A stretch of DNA of 64,000 nt. Origin: Acorus gramineus. Lineage: Eukaryota > Streptophyta > Magnoliopsida > Acorales > Acoraceae. The translations under genes and the position numbers were made by a program. The notes beneath the pieces were generated by a model. It was given only the letters and a program-made list of their open reading frames with translations. It was not told where the DNA came from and made no database searches. The DNA lies in the NCBI GenBank assembly GCA_030737835.1, contig CM060852.1, forward strand, positions 23,627,185-23,691,184. The letters are read 5' to 3'. Below, piece by piece: positions 20,818 to 33,659 of the stretch (position 1 is its first letter; every line of letters starts with the position of its first letter).

Positions 20818-21720
20818 ATGACAACCCCACACATCTCCATTGCTGTCCCAAATGTTAGCAACTTCATTAAACTCACGGATGCCAACTACATGACATGGCT
20901 TCGTCAAATGACCCCCTTCCTCCGCGGTCATGATCTCATGAAGTTTGTCGATGAGTCTTACCCACCACCACCTCCTCTTGATGACTCCGGCAACCCCAAT
21001 CCAGCCTCTATTCTTTGGGAACAAACTGACCAACGTGTGGTCAGTTACATCACCTCCACCATGACCGAGCCCATGCTCGCGGTCATCATTGGGACATCCA
21101 CCGCTCAATCCACCTGGATATGTCTCCAACGCCATTTTGCGCAACAGTCAGTTGCCAATGCCGCAAATATGAAGTTTCAGCTCCTCTCCATCAGCAAGGG
21201 TACCCAAACCAATTCGACGTACCTACAACAGGTCAAGACAATCAGTGACACCCTTTCTTCCATTGGTGAGCCTGTCACAAACTCTGATCTTGTCACATAC
21301 ATCTTACGTGGCCTTGGTAGCGGCTATGAGATGATTGTCACCACCATCCTCAATGTTCCTCCGCTTCCGCAATATGAGGATCTGCGTGCTCGTCTTCTTT
21401 CCTACAAGACCCAGATTGCTCACTCAAGCATTGCACCACCCGCGACGGCCCTTCTCGCGACTCAGACGCCTGCCTTCAATCCAAGACACGCCCAGCCTCG
21501 CCAATACAATCGACACCGCAATCGCAACCGCCATGTAAACAAGGGTACAACCTGGAACAACAATACCACCAATTCAGGCCTCCTTGGGCTCCCTCCATGT
21601 CAAATCTGCTTCACCAAAGGGCACTCGGCAATCTCCTGCCCTCAGCGCTTTGCCTCTCCTCAACCGCTCCATTCTGCCTTCGCCGGTCTCCAAATGACTC
21701 AACCATATGATCCCAACTGA
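20818..21720 (+). pseudogene. Copia gag region
   Basis: The ATG at 20818 opens a gag-like protein with FIKLTDANYMTWLRQMTPFL near the N-terminus, typical of copia gag. A zinc knuckle CQICFTKGHSAISC (C-x2-C-x4-H-x4-C) sits near 21598-21640. The frame ends at 21720. Protease sequence overlaps it in another frame from about 21707, so the gag-pol fusion normal for plant copia is broken by a one-base shift. Confidence 0.9.
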
Positions 21721-24700
21721 TACAGGTGCCACTCACCACATGACTGGACAAGCAGATCAGATGCAACTTTGTACCCCTCATTCTGGTAACACTTCAGTAC
21801 TTCTTGGCAATGGTACTTCCCTGCATATTTCTCATACTGGTAACATTCCTCTAAATTTGGGGACACGTACACTTCATCTGCAAAATGTTTATCATGTTCC
21901 CCAAATGCAAAAGAATCTTCTTTCTGTTGCTAAGTTTACAAAAGATAACAATGTCCGTTTCACTTTTGATCCCACCGGTTATTGTATCTCTGACTTAAAT
22001 ACAAATATTCCTCTTTTTCAGGGCCTCCCTTCCACCATCCACCCCCCATGCTCTTACTGCAGTGTCTTCTAATCTCTAGCACAATCGGCTTGGTCACCCC
22101 AACACAAGAGTCCTCTCATTCTTAGGATCAAATAAACTACTGAGTCATGATTTTCAATTTAAAAATCACTTTTGTAAAGGTTGTGCTTTGGAAAAATCCA
22201 CACGCCTCCCTTTTTCTAGTCATAATTCTATTAAAGCTTTGTTTCCCTTCTTTCTTGTTCATTCTGACGTATGGCAATCTCCCATTCCCTCTGTTTCAGG
22301 GTATAAATATTATGTGCTTTTTACCAATGATTTCACTTGGTATACTTGGTTATATCCTATGAAACACAAAAATGAGGTTATTATGCATTTTCAAACTTTT
22401 TTAAATAGTCTTGAAAATCTCTTTCACTGCAGTATTAAACATTTTCAAAGTGATGGGGGTGGTGAATATGTTAGTAATTCTTTCAGCGCCCTATGCCGCC
22501 AACGCGGTATCCATCACCGTCTCTCATGTCCTCATACTCCAGAACAAAATGGTCTTGCTGAACGAAAACATCGTCACATTGCTGACATGACCCGCACCCT
22601 TCTCGTCACCTCTCATGCACCACTAAACTTATGGGTTGAAGCTGTATCCACAGCGGTATACCTCATTAACCGCCTTCCCTCTCCTCTTCTAAATTGGGAA
22701 TCTCCATTCTTTCGTCTTTTTGGCCATAACCCTTCCTATTCTAATATTCAAACGTTTGGGTGTGCGTGTTACCCACACTTAGGGGATTATGTTACTAACA
22801 AACTATTGCCAAGATCTGTGGAATGTGTCTTCTTAGGGTACAGCTCACAACATAAGGGCTATCGTTGCTTGGACGCTACTACCAACAGGGTCTACACCTC
22901 ACGACATGTGAAGTTCAATGAGGATGCTTTCCCATTCTCTCAATATCAGCCATCCCTGCCTCCATCTACTACTCCCCAGTACGCGGAGTTGGAGCTTCAA
23001 CCGATGGCGCACTTGCATCCGCTTCCTCCCCATCCACCTCCGGTTGGACTTGTTCACTCCTCGTCCCCGCCTTGTACTGGTTCCTCTCATGTGGCCCCTG
23101 TCGACACTCTCTCCTTTGCTCTCCACCTCTGATCTGCCTGCATCGATCGAGCCCGTGCCTCTTCCCCGACCTCATCAATATGGCACCCGTCTTCAGAGTG
23201 GCATTCAACGTCCACTCCAACGAACAGACGGCACAATCCGGTATCCCCTACCGCATGCGCTTGCTGCCCAACTAACATCCAAGATGTCCAACTCCACTGA
23301 ACCGACATGCTACTCACAGGCCGTCAAGGTCCCCGAATGGCGTGATGCCATGACTGATGAATTCAATGCTCTCCTCAAAAATCAAACTTGGACCTTGGTA
23401 CCTTCTCCTTCCTCTCAAAATCTAGTTGGGTGTAAATGGGTTTTCAAAATCAAGCGTCATTCTGATGGTTCCATTGAGCGATACAAAGCGCATCTTGTAG
23501 CAAAAGGGTTCCACCAACAGCATGGCTTGGACTACGATGAAAATTTTAGTCCCGTGGTCAAGCCAACCACCATCCGTACCATTCTAAGCTTGGCTGTCCA
23601 TCACGGTTGGCCTCTCCACCAACTTGATGTCAAGAACGCCTTCCTCCACGGTGTTCTGGACAAGACTGCCTTCATGACCCAACCACCTGGGTTTATTGAT
23701 CCTCGTCGATCAACACACGTTTGTCAACTTCATAAAGCCATCTATGGTCTCAAGCAGGCCCCTCGGGCATGGTTCCATCGCTTCAGCAGTTTTCTTCTTC
23801 GTCATGGCTTCAGTCAAAGCCGCGCCGATGACTCCATGTTTATCTTCAAGAAGTCTGGCAAGATGTTGGTTCTCCTATTGTATGTTGATGATATCGTGCT
23901 CACTGGGACCTCTCAATCATCGGTGTCTTCTTTCATTGCTACTCTTGGTAGGGAGTTTGAGATCAAGGACCTCGGTCCACTTCACTATTTCCTTGGTCTC
24001 GAGGTCGTTCCATTGTCACCTGGTCTACATCTCTCTCAACTAAATATACACTTGATCTTCTTCAAAAGTCCAATATGTTGGATTGCAAACCATGTGGTAC
24101 CCCAGTAAGTGCCAAGTCTCAGCTCTCGGCTCTTGATGGCAATCCCCTCCCTGACGCAACGGAGTATCGTCAATTGGTTGGGTCTCTCCAATATCTGACT
24201 CTCACTCGCCTGGATATCTCTTTTGCTGTGCATCATGTTGCTCAGTTCATGAGTGCACCTCACACGGATCACTTGGTTGCGGTCAAATGTATTCTGCGTT
24301 ACTTGAAGAACACAATCGATCTCGAGTTACTTTTTCGTCCGTCCACTGGTCCACTCAACATCAATGCCTTCTCCGACGCTGATTGGGCCGGATGTCCTGA
24401 TTCTCGTTGCTCTATCAGCAGTTCGTGCATCTTCTTGGGTCCCAATCTGATTTCTTGGACTGTAGAGAGACAACCAACCGTCTCACGGTCCAGTGCCGAG
24501 TCGGAGTATCGCTCTCTTGCCTACCTCTGCGCTGAGACGGTTTGGATTGCTCACCTTCTCTTTGAGCTTGCTCTCCCAGTTTCTAGGCCCATCACTCTTC
24601 ACTGCGACAATCTGAGCACAACCTGCATGGCATCCAACCCTGTCTTTCATGCCCGCACAAGGCACATAGAACTAGACTATCACTTTGTACGAGAGCGCGT

Positions 24701-24860
24701 CACCTCGGGGACTCATTGTGTGCGCTTTGTTCCTTCTCTGGACCAACCCGCAGACTTGTTCACCAAAGGACTCCACAAGCATTGTTTTCAGTTACTACGA
24801 TCCAAACTCGTTCATCATCGGCCTCCGAGTTTGCGGGGGAGTGTTAAACCGATTGCTTAG
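21707..24860 (+). pseudogene. Copia pol: protease, integrase, RT, RNase H
   Basis: The protease has DTGATHHMT. After a stop near 22070 comes the HNRLGHPN...CKGC zinc finger of integrase, then HSDVW, FQSDGGGEY and PEQNGLAERKHRH (the D,D,E set). A frame change near 23100 leads to the reverse transcriptase: EWRDAMTDEFNAL, CKWVFKIKR, QLDVKNAFLHG, YGLKQAPRAWF and YVDD at 23881-23892. A second frame change near 24045 leads to RNase H (SDADWAGCPDSR, SAESEYRSL, LHCDN) and a C-terminal DLFTKGL. All catalytic motifs survive, but the reading frame is broken. Confidence 0.92.
24833..24841 (+). other. Polypurine tract of the copia element
   Basis: GCGGGGGAG immediately precedes the 3' LTR, where plus-strand priming starts in LTR elements. 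Confidence 0.75.
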
Positions 24861-25074
24861 CTGTCCATTAGTTGTCATTCCCTGTAATTAATCCCTTCAA
24901 TATGGGATTTGATTCTCTCTGTTTGTGAAACTGATCCTAAGATCATGGGACTGTTTTCCTTTCTTTCCATGTAAGTGATCCCTAAGATCATGGGACTGTT
25001 TTAATCTTTTATGTGTATATAAACAGATGAGGGAGATAAGGCAGGGTATAACCTTCCAATTATCTATTTCTACA
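24842..25074 (+). repeat. 3' LTR of the copia element
   Basis: Same length as the 5' LTR. The differences cluster near the R/U5 end (GCAGAGAAAGTCC against GCAGGGTATAACC). Confidence 0.93.
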
Positions 25075-27299
25075 TATATAGAACTGTACTTGAGATTCTA
25101 AAAGTCATTGTATTTGAGATTGTAATATGCTCTGATGGAAGGGTGAGTTTTGCCTTCAATTGTTAACCTTGTCCCAAGGCTGGCTAGCTGTTTTGAAGCA
25201 TTCTCCTGGGCCGTAGGAAGGGATCACTTCACTCTCCATAGTCTTCTTGATCAGTGGTACAGGATGCTCTTCTTTGCTGTGTTGATACCCAATTGATGAA
25301 GTCACCAGAGAAGGAGTATAGGACCCATCAAAGTATATATATAGGGGTGGGTTACTACGACTTAACAGCTACCACTCTCGGTTTGTAAAGGACTACGGCA
25401 AGAGAACAGTTTTACAATTGAGAACCAATCACTAAAGTGTAGATCATTAATTAGGGTGTGGTATACCACCCCCATTAAATACTCACCCCACCCTTTAAAA
25501 TATTTATTTTTAATGTTTAGAGGGAAACCAACATCACCCCATCCCATCGACAATAGGGGTATTGATAACGTGTATTTCTGTCAACAAACGTAGTGTCGAT
25601 GATCACTAAAGACCTACTGTAAGGATGTCAACAAATATTGATTCCATCGACATAATAGGTGTCAAAGGCAATCAGGGATCATTTGTAAGGATTTTTGTCT
25701 AATTCGACAAAGATAGTGTCAACCAAGCTCATCCCTATCGACAGGTTGTGTGTTGATTCGTGAACAGCGGGGCATGCATCTGTTTTGCTGATATTTCCCA
25801 CGAGCGTCGTGTACTCAGTGACGGAGGAGCCCATGCAAGTGACCCTCGCCCATTCAACAACAATGAAGGGTCTCGATGTGAGGATGTGAAAGAGGCCGGA
25901 GTGGAGCGTGTGTGCGAAGTAGGCGTGGACGTGCTCGGTGGAGGAGAGGTGGTCCATGGTGACGGACCCGTGCACTAGAGGAGGAGGTCAAGGAGATGGA
26001 GGGTAGAGGAGGAGGGGAAGGGGGAGGGGGAGGAGGAAGTCCTGTGAAGAAGAGGTGGTGGGAGAAGGATCTTGGTGAGGGAGGAGGAAGAGCCGAAGAG
26101 GTCGTGGGAGGAAAAGCTCGGTGGGGAGGAGGAAGAGGTGGTGCCGTGGTGGGAGGATCGGAGGATGAGGTGGGGGAGGGGAATCGGTGGAGGAGGGGAA
26201 AGAAGAAGAAGAGAGAGAAAGAAGAAGTGTTTGAAAGGGTATGGGTTAGCGATTTATAAAAAACCAGTTGGGTGGGTTAACAAATGGGGAGGGGTGATTG
26301 ACTTATGGGGTTTATTTAACCCTCCCCATTAATGATTGTAATCCTCGTGCTTGAGTCACTTTCAGGATGTTTCAATGTTCCACTTTGTTGTTGAAATTAA
26401 TGCATGACGAATAAATTAAGCAAATGATCTGTGCATACTTTAATTTCTGAATTAAATGTGGGACAATGTTGTCAACGAAAGGATGAACTACCCAAAAATC
26501 ACTCCAAAAATGTATTTGGGTCATATACTTTTATTCGAAGATCATATACATTTTAAAATACATTAAAAAAAATCCTAAAAAGTGCATATGGCCTCAAATA
26601 AAGAGTATATGGTATTTTTGAATGGGTTTTAATATTATATTTGAAGTAATGTGTATCAATTTGTATCAATATTTACCCCATGAGTTCTTCCCCTAACAAA
26701 TGAGAATTATTAATGTTTATATGTGAGTACAAATCTTACGCATGTGATATGTTTTAAAATTATGCGCCTACAAGTAAATATGACAATATCACCAATATAA
26801 GCCTAGATGTTTCAATTAGTATCGTACCCTTTCTGTTATGCAGTAGATCAGACTAAACATCGATCCCAGCAAACGAACAACAACATGATTTATAGATCAA
26901 CAGAGGAAAGGGGGATAGAAAAGAGAAAAAAATTGTTAAAAAAAAGCAAAAGAAATTGGTGGGATTAGAAAGAATAAAAATTTGTGGTGGTGGGTTAAGG
27001 AAGGTGGTGGGATTGGTAAATAAGGTAGTGGGGCTATCTGTACTCAAAGGGTTGGGATTTTACCTTGCAAGGTGTTTTTTTTAATTAGGTAAACATTAAT
27101 TAAGACTTAATCCCGTGACTAATGCCGCATATTTTGTTGCCAACAAATTTCATACCTTGATTTTTTTCGTAAAGCTTTATACTTTATAGTGTGTGTATAT
27201 ATATATTCCTATGAATCACAAGGACTCACTGATAAAGAATTGAAAAAATTACATGCTTCCTTGATTCTATAATTCCACTTACCTGATGTTATGACTCCA
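25075..27299. other. Intergenic with GA/GGA-rich tract and a short unassigned ORF
   Basis: Bases 25679-25975 hold a 98-codon minus-strand frame (starting MHGSVTMDHLSSTEHVHAYF) that was not recognised. It is followed by a strongly purine-biased tract (25978-26220) whose Gly/Glu/Arg-rich frames are low complexity. Words such as ACCCCCATTAAATACTCACCC (near 25470) and their inverse near 26290 suggest an inverted-repeat element around this block. The rest is AT-rich without a visible gene. Confidence 0.35.
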
Positions 27300-27737
27300 C
27301 GCAAAGTCAGTGAATATTATTCACTCCCGTAAGGCACACAGGTTCTGGAATTAGGAGATGCAAAAGCAGAATATCTATTCAGATCAGACGATTTCGATTT
27401 CTCGCACCATCAATAGAGACCGCCTGATTGGTGGACCTTTGTAGATAGATGTGATGGATATCCGCAGATCTTATGTGTTTTTCTAGTCGGAGAAGGTCCA
27501 GATATCAGACGGTATGGATTGTTGGGTTTCTGCTTATCAACTGTTTGATTATTTGCGCGGGAGAATAAAATGTGATGGCATGATGGTTCAGCTTTTAAAA
27601 ATAAAAACACATTTTGTGCTCTCTCTGTCTCAAGAGCCCGCTCTTCTTCCCGCATTCAAGAAATCAAGAACCGGAGAAACATTTTTGGGAGGAGAAGAGA
27701 AGTTGGGTCTCTCATTGAAGCTTAGGAGGACTCACAA

Positions 27738-30265
27738 ATGGGGAAGAAGAAACCTAAGCCACAACGGAAGAAACCTCCCAGGTATGCAACGATTTCACAA
27801 AATCAAAATCTCAATCACAGAAAAATCAAAGATATCAACAAAATCAATCTTTTTGTCTCTCTGAAGAGACCCACTTGAAATGCTCAAATGGGTTCTCCTC
27901 TGATCCTCTTAAGAAGCTACAAATTCACTGTTCTGATAAGATCTCCCTCTTTTTTTTATTGTTTTCTTGATTCGTTCTTTCTTTCTTTCTTGTAATTTTG
28001 AATTTAGACGAAAATATAACAAACCCATCGTAGGTTTCTATCTTATGATCTATTAATTCTTCTATGTTTACTTCTTTTAAAAAAAAATAAAATAAAAAAA
28101 TAAAATAAAAATCAATTGGAATTAAAACATTGATGCTCTGATGTTTAACATTCAACTATGACATTGGTTGATCACAAAATAACATATAGAGGTTCTTCTG
28201 GTGTTTGAAAAGGTGGCGATGTTCATTTTGTTCGTCTTGCATGTTTGTTTTGTTAACTTGGCCTAATTAATTAGAGACATTGTGATTGGGATGATTTTTC
28301 AAAGAAAAAAACCGGGTCCATCTGATTGGATCACAATACAATGTAATATAGCAACCCAAGATGTGCTCCATCGAAGACCAATCAAACTACCAATAATCCT
28401 CCAATGTTCCATATAAGTAGTATGAACAGGAATTGACTGAATTAGATTACATCTGCTCTGGTTTGTTTTCTTCTTTGTGTTGAATTACATGCCTCTGACA
28501 ATCTAGGCACACCGCATTTGAGGGTAAAGTAAACATGGCATCTGGATCAAGAGATGAGTCAACATCCAGTGTGCAAAACGATTCTCCAGAAGAGCAGAAT
28601 GATTTGCGTCTCAAACAATCTGGGCACAACTCATCTGAGTGTGAAGAAAACAGTCAGGAAGAACAGGACCCTGATGCCTCAAACGCTGCCTTTAAAATGT
28701 TTCTTCTGAAGATAATTGAAGATCTCCTGGGCAGCAAACGGCAAACTACAACAGAGCCTACAAGAGATGAAAATATTGTTTTTGTTGATGAATCGACAGA
28801 TGAAGTAAGTATCCCATACAGCCGACTTTTGGATCTCGCACGTATGATAACGAGAAAAAACTGTGAAGGAGAGGAAGCTATAAAGCAGCTGAAAGCCAAA
28901 GTCACAGAGCATGAGAAAGATATAAGAAGATTGAAAAATATTAACAAGCAAGATTCGAAGGAGCTGAAGGTCATTCGTGATTCTAAGGAATCACTAGACA
29001 AACAAAATTCAGAGTTGCAGAGCAGATTATGGATTTTGGAAGAGGAAAAAGAAAAGTTTATCGCTGAAGCTAAGGTGGTATCAGATCTGTGAGAGAAGAA
29101 CTGGGCTTCACAACAAGAGTCCTTTTGTGCAACCCTACGGATCGAAAACTTAACCAACGAGTTGCAAACCATGACAAAGCTAAAGGAAGATCAGGAGGAC
29201 TCATGGAAATGGGAGAAAATGGAATTTAAGAATGAAAAAGACAAATTAAATCAGACGCTGAGTGGCCTAGGAAAACAGAAGAAAGAACTGGAGTTTGAAA
29301 AACTAGAGGCCAAGTCAAAGATTGAGCAGTTGAGTATCGATAACCAACAGAGGAAAGAAGAGATCTCAAGACTGAAACAGAGTTTGGAAGAGGAAAAAGA
29401 TAAGTTGATCTCCGAACCCAAGGTGGTATCAGATCTGCAAGAGAAGATTCGAGCTTTGCAACAAGACTCTGATTCTGCAAACGGACGGGTCCAAAATTTA
29501 ACTAACAAGTTGGCAACCATGACGAAGCTAAAGAAAGATTGGGAGGACTCAAGGAAGCGTGAGAATGTGGAACATAAGAATGAAAAAGATAAACTGAATC
29601 AGAGGTTGTGGGGCCTAGAAAAACAGAAGAAAGATCTGGAGTTGGAAAAAGTAGAGGCAACGTCGAAGATTGAGCAGTTGAGCATTGATAACCAACGGAT
29701 GAAAGAAGAGATCTTGAGACTGGAACAACGTCATCAAGCTTCAAATATAGAAGAAACTGAAGGATTACTGAATAAACTGGCTGTCACAATACCGGTCGAT
29801 GAGGAAATCTCTGAAAAACTGAAGAAGGCAGAGGAAGAATTGGATGACCTGAAACAGGACATGAAACTGAAGGGTGAAGAGATAGACAAGCTGAGGTGTG
29901 AAAAGGTTGCTGCTCTGACATGTAAACTGGGTGCCTTAAATAATGAGATTCGGCAAATAACAAAGGAGCGGGACATGGTAAAGGGAAGTAATGTGCAGCT
30001 ACGGGCCACTAATGAAGGCCTGAAACAAGTTGTGCAGTTGAAAGATGCAAAGATAGAGGAGCTCAAGGTCAAGACTCAGGAATATTTGAATAATGAACGA
30101 TTGCGGAAGTCTCACACTGTAGGAATGCTGGAGGGTAGGGTATTGGCATGGATGAACAATATGAATTCTATTCACAATGAGTGGTCAGCATGCCTGGCGG
30201 AACTTCAGGGCACAAGGCAGTACTTCTCTACTCCTACGCCAATCTATTTTGAACCTCTTAATTGA
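27738..30265 (+). pseudogene. Coiled-coil protein gene, copy 1, with in-frame TGA
   Basis: Exon 1 (27738-27781) encodes a Lys/Arg/Pro-rich start (MGKKKPKPQRKKPPR). Exon 2 (28507-30265) joins in phase and encodes an acidic Ser-rich stretch and then about 400 residues of Lys/Glu/Leu-rich coiled coil. A TGA at 29090-29092 cuts the frame after about 199 codons. The paralogue at 38148 has CGA there (DLR), so this is a C-to-T nonsense change. Downstream the same frame stays open for another 390 codons, which suggests a recent loss or some readthrough or reinitiation. The family was not recognised; it resembles myosin-like coiled-coil proteins only in composition. Confidence 0.75.
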
Positions 30266-32028
30266 CCTATTAATCTCATTCTTTCATTCTTTCTTTTGTT
30301 GATCTCTTCCCCCACTTTGTAATGAGGGTACTGATGATGTAATATGGACATACTTGTATACATGTATTGCTTTGTAAAGTTTTTTCTGGTTCATCCTATA
30401 ATAAAAGTTGTGTTTCCCCTTAGAAGGACATTATCCGCTTTGTGTTGTTGCATTTTAAATTGACCATGGAACCTTCACAGAGAAAGAGAGAGAGAAACAA
30501 AGAAATTGGGGCTGATCCTCCTAGTTCCTTGAATATTTTTATTGGCTGAATTTCATTATTAGAATAATTCAGTGATAACCAGTTTTTTTTTTAGGCTAAT
30601 CTCGTGGCTGAATTTTTATTGGTCTTCAGGGCACGAGGCAGTACTTCGCCACTCCTTTTTTTTTTTTTTTATCTATTTTGAGCCTCTCTATTGACCTATT
30701 AATCTCGTATCCTTTTTTTTTGTTGATCCCTTCCCCCACTTTGTAATGGGGGTGATAATGACAATATGGACAGACTTCTAAACATGTATTGCTTTGTACA
30801 GTTTTTTCTGGTTCATCCCATAATAATTAAAATTAAAAAAATCATGGCATCACCTCAAAGTCTATGTCCTCCCATAATAATTAAAATAAAATAATTTTAT
30901 GGCATCACCTCAAAGTCTATGTCCTCTGTACACTTTTCCTTGTATGTTTTTGGTTAAATACATATATACTTTTCCTTAACATTTATTCACTTCATCCTCA
31001 AATTTCCAGCTCTTGGACATCCTCCTAGTTCCTTCCTCGGTATTTTTATTGGCTGAAATCAAAAGGTTTCTCCTCTCATAATGCAAGTCCTTCTAATCTG
31101 CAGTCTGGCAACTAATGGTTAGAGAGGAACAGAAAAACCTACTTTATTTTACTATGCCAATGTTCATGTAATATTAGAATCTGTGTAAATATTGATTATT
31201 AGAATAAATTCAGTGATAACCTTTCTCTTCTTTTTTTAAGCTAATCGGTCTACATATTTATGTAATTATATTTCAGTATATAGAAATTAAATAATTGCCG
31301 AATATTGGATTGTTATGTGGAAGTTATCAAGGTAACAATAAAAGGTAGGCATGCCAATAGATCAGATATGGATCAAATACCTTTATTTGTATCTTATCAT
31401 GTATTGTTCGGTTATATATATCAATATTCTTATTTGGATCTCATTTATTATGTGTAGCAGAGGTGACACGGGGAGAAAATTTGGACACAAACTCTCGTGT
31501 GTCTGGAAACTTATTGTAGTTTTATGAACCTTTTTGTTCAAAACCAGTAAATATTGAATTGATTTCATTGGTCTGCTTCTTTTTTTTATTCTCGACTAAC
31601 GGGGCCCTTTGAATTGGATCAATGAAATCCTCTCCTTCATATTGTCAACCATGCATATATTTTCGAATGGATAATTTGAACTCATCAATTGGTAAATACA
31701 CTGAATTTCTCAGGTCTCCAACAGATATTTCACCTGCAAAGATTGTTTCAAAAAAAAAAGGACTAATATTTGTAGCAGAGTCACTTTATCTGTAAGGACT
31801 ATGAATTTATGTCATCCAAGCAATGGTACAACAACAACAACAAATTAAAGCTTATCTCAACAAACTTGGGGTGGGCAGCAGTTCTGATAAACAGAGTCAC
31901 ATTTGGACCAAGATATAGCTCACTTTATTTTATTAGATATATATTCCACACATGGTGAATGTAGATTCATACAATGTGCATATACGACCATAGCCAAGGC
32001 AGGTTTTAATTGTGAGGCTCAGCTTCAA
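30266..32028. other. 3' region of copy 1 with a duplicated gene end
   Basis: Bases 30625-30830 repeat the last codons and 3' UTR of the coiled-coil gene (CTTCAGGGCACGAGGCAGTAC, then the same UTR words). A unit of about 63 bp containing ATGGCATCACCTCAAAGTCT is then repeated in tandem (about 30815-30925). Bases 31800-32028 are shared with 41140-41335 and include the 3' flank of the peptide gene. Confidence 0.65.
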
Positions 32029-32333
32029 TCATTTGTCTTTCTTGTTTGCAACTCTCCTGAAACAGCAAATGGCACAGCTGCGTGTAGGGCAACCGCAGCA
32101 CTGCGATGCAGACGACCCTTGTGGCCTTATTGCAGCATCTACAACAAAAAAATTTAAGAAATTAATGGTATGTCAGTGTAACAAAATTATGCATTGATCC
32201 CATTTAAAGATTGATAACAACTTATACTACCTTGATTTGTATCAACAACTTCATCAGCCTGAGCTCCTTTGGAGGAGAAGAGCACAAGTGACACAACAAG
32301 GAGACTCACAAGCACCACAGCTTTTGAAGTCAT
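32029..32333 (-). CDS. Small secreted cysteine-rich peptide
   Basis: Two exons on the minus strand (32333-32231 and 32138-32029) join in frame with GT..AG borders to give 70 residues. Residues 1 to about 26 are a clean signal peptide (MTSKAVVLVSLLVVSLVLFS, then SKGAQA). The mature part starts with an acidic stretch (DEVVDTNQ) and carries six cysteines in the pattern CC-x-C-x4-C-x2-CC within 12 residues, then a basic tail (FRRVANKKDK). A TATAAATA box lies at 32381-32374, about 40 bp before the ATG. The gene is split by a 92-bp intron, so no long ORF shows it. It is most likely an apoplastic signalling, defence or wall peptide. No named family was recognised. Its 3' flank, but not its coding part, is shared with the second duplication copy. 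Confidence 0.75.
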
Positions 32334-32373
32334 ATTGGTTTTTAATATGCTTCATGAAACACCCATCCTTAGC

Positions 32374-32381
32374 TATTTATA
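32374..32381 (-). promoter_or_regulatory. TATA box of the cysteine-rich peptide gene
   Basis: TATAAATA on the minus strand, about 40 bp before the proposed ATG, consistent with a very short leader. Confidence 0.5.
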
Positions 32382-33649
32382 AGTCCATGGTGTGTGTGTG
32401 TATGAGAGAGTTGCTTAGAGTATATTCTTTACTTGATGGTGTCCAATTAGAGAAGACAATATCTATATTAAGTTAGGATTATGATATCATCTGTTTGTAA
32501 ACTTTTCATTCGGAGAGAGAACTTGTTTTGTTTATGTTGGCGACCATTACATCTTTCATTTGTTTTAAGTACAATATCACCATGTGGTGTTGGATCTTAT
32601 TTTTTTCATCTGTCAAGTACTGTAACTGTGGAGGGTGAGTTTCATGTCATATACTGTTGGGGTGAGAAATTTTGAGTAGGATGGTGGAGCTGGGGAAGAG
32701 ATGTGTGTTTGTGCCATAGAGTGAGAGAAAGTGAAAATTTTTTCTTTTGACCATTCAAAAATCTAGTGTTTGTTACAAACAAGAAAAAAAAATTTTTCAT
32801 CATTTTCTCTCTTTTATTTTGTCTTATTAGGAAATGTGGGGAAATATTTTCTTTTTCCCATATGTGAGTATTTGATAGAAAGTGATAAAAATATGATTTT
32901 ATATTTTTCACCATGTACAAACACCATAAAAATTGATTGAAAGGAAAATATTTTACCTTCACTTTTTATTTGACCCTTCCTTCACTTTATTTTATTTTCC
33001 TTTCAAATTTGTACACAAATACACCTTGGTCAATTTATATATAGTAATAAAATTATTTAAATGAGAACATGTGATATATTTGAATGTTGACACATGACTT
33101 GTGCATAATATTTTTTCGGGTGATATCATGTGCCATAAATACATTTATTCACTTTTGTACGTATAGCCAACCGAATGAGAGTGGGACCATAATAATGAAT
33201 CCAACTTGCAATATAATACTATACAAACCTTCAATATTGTGTTCATCTTAAATAATGAATTGACGGCCAACCTGTAATATTGTTGGGATGTGAAAATTTA
33301 GTATAATGCATAGAGCTGGACTGAGATGCTCTAAAACTAGCCTGGAGAGCACCAATGTTGTGTATGCTTATAAATTTTCGTGATCAAATCAAAGTTATAA
33401 CTTGTTTGATCAAAATACCTGTCATTTTATAGATATTTTTATAAAATTCTTTGGATGAGGACACATGGCATATCTGGATATTGACACATGACTCATTCAG
33501 AATATCTTTTCTGATGACATCATGTAATATAACCTCACATTTGAAACCATGACGATTAGTGGGAGCAAATAAAATTGCTTTAAGAAATTATGAGAAATCA
33601 AATAGAAAATAAAAATTGCGAATAGAAAGCTCCCCTTAATAAGAAGTAG
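32382..33649. other. Intergenic
   Basis: No gene was seen. About 75 bp containing TTGACACATGACT and GATGACATCATGT-like words occur twice (near 33060-33135 and 33453-33530). Confidence 0.45.
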
Positions 33650-33659
33650 AAATTGTCTG

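Larger units (their letters stand above)
20496..25074 (+). mobile_element. Near-complete Ty1/copia retrotransposon
   Basis: Two 233-bp LTRs (20496-20728 and 24842-25074) begin TGTTAAACC and end CTACA. They differ at about 10 positions by eye (about 96% identical), so the insertion is fairly recent. The primer site TGGTATCAGAG (20729-20739) matches initiator Met tRNA, and a GCGGGGGAG purine tract (24833-24841) precedes the 3' LTR. The internal order is gag, protease, integrase, reverse transcriptase, RNase H, the Ty1/copia order. Frameshifts near 21707, 23100 and 24045 mean it is not autonomous. The flanks are TATATA on both sides. Confidence 0.95.
27300..32035. repeat. Segmental duplication, copy 1
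   Basis: This block aligns in order with 37805-41345: promoter, exon 1, intron, long exon 2, 3' flank, and a distal stretch ending GCTTCAATCATTTGT. Copy 1 has extra sequence after the gene (about 30550-31700), including a second copy of the gene's 3' end. Its distal boundary lies at the stop codon of the cysteine-rich peptide gene. Confidence 0.85.

Noticed and set aside
25978-26332. Gly/Glu/Arg-rich proteins on the plus strand
   Set aside because: Purine-only low-complexity DNA; no start context, domain or splice structure.
28654-30072. Ser/Leu/Phe-rich minus-strand frames opposite the coiled-coil genes
   Set aside because: Antisense shadows of Glu/Lys-rich coiled-coil codons. The same occurs at 39023-40028.
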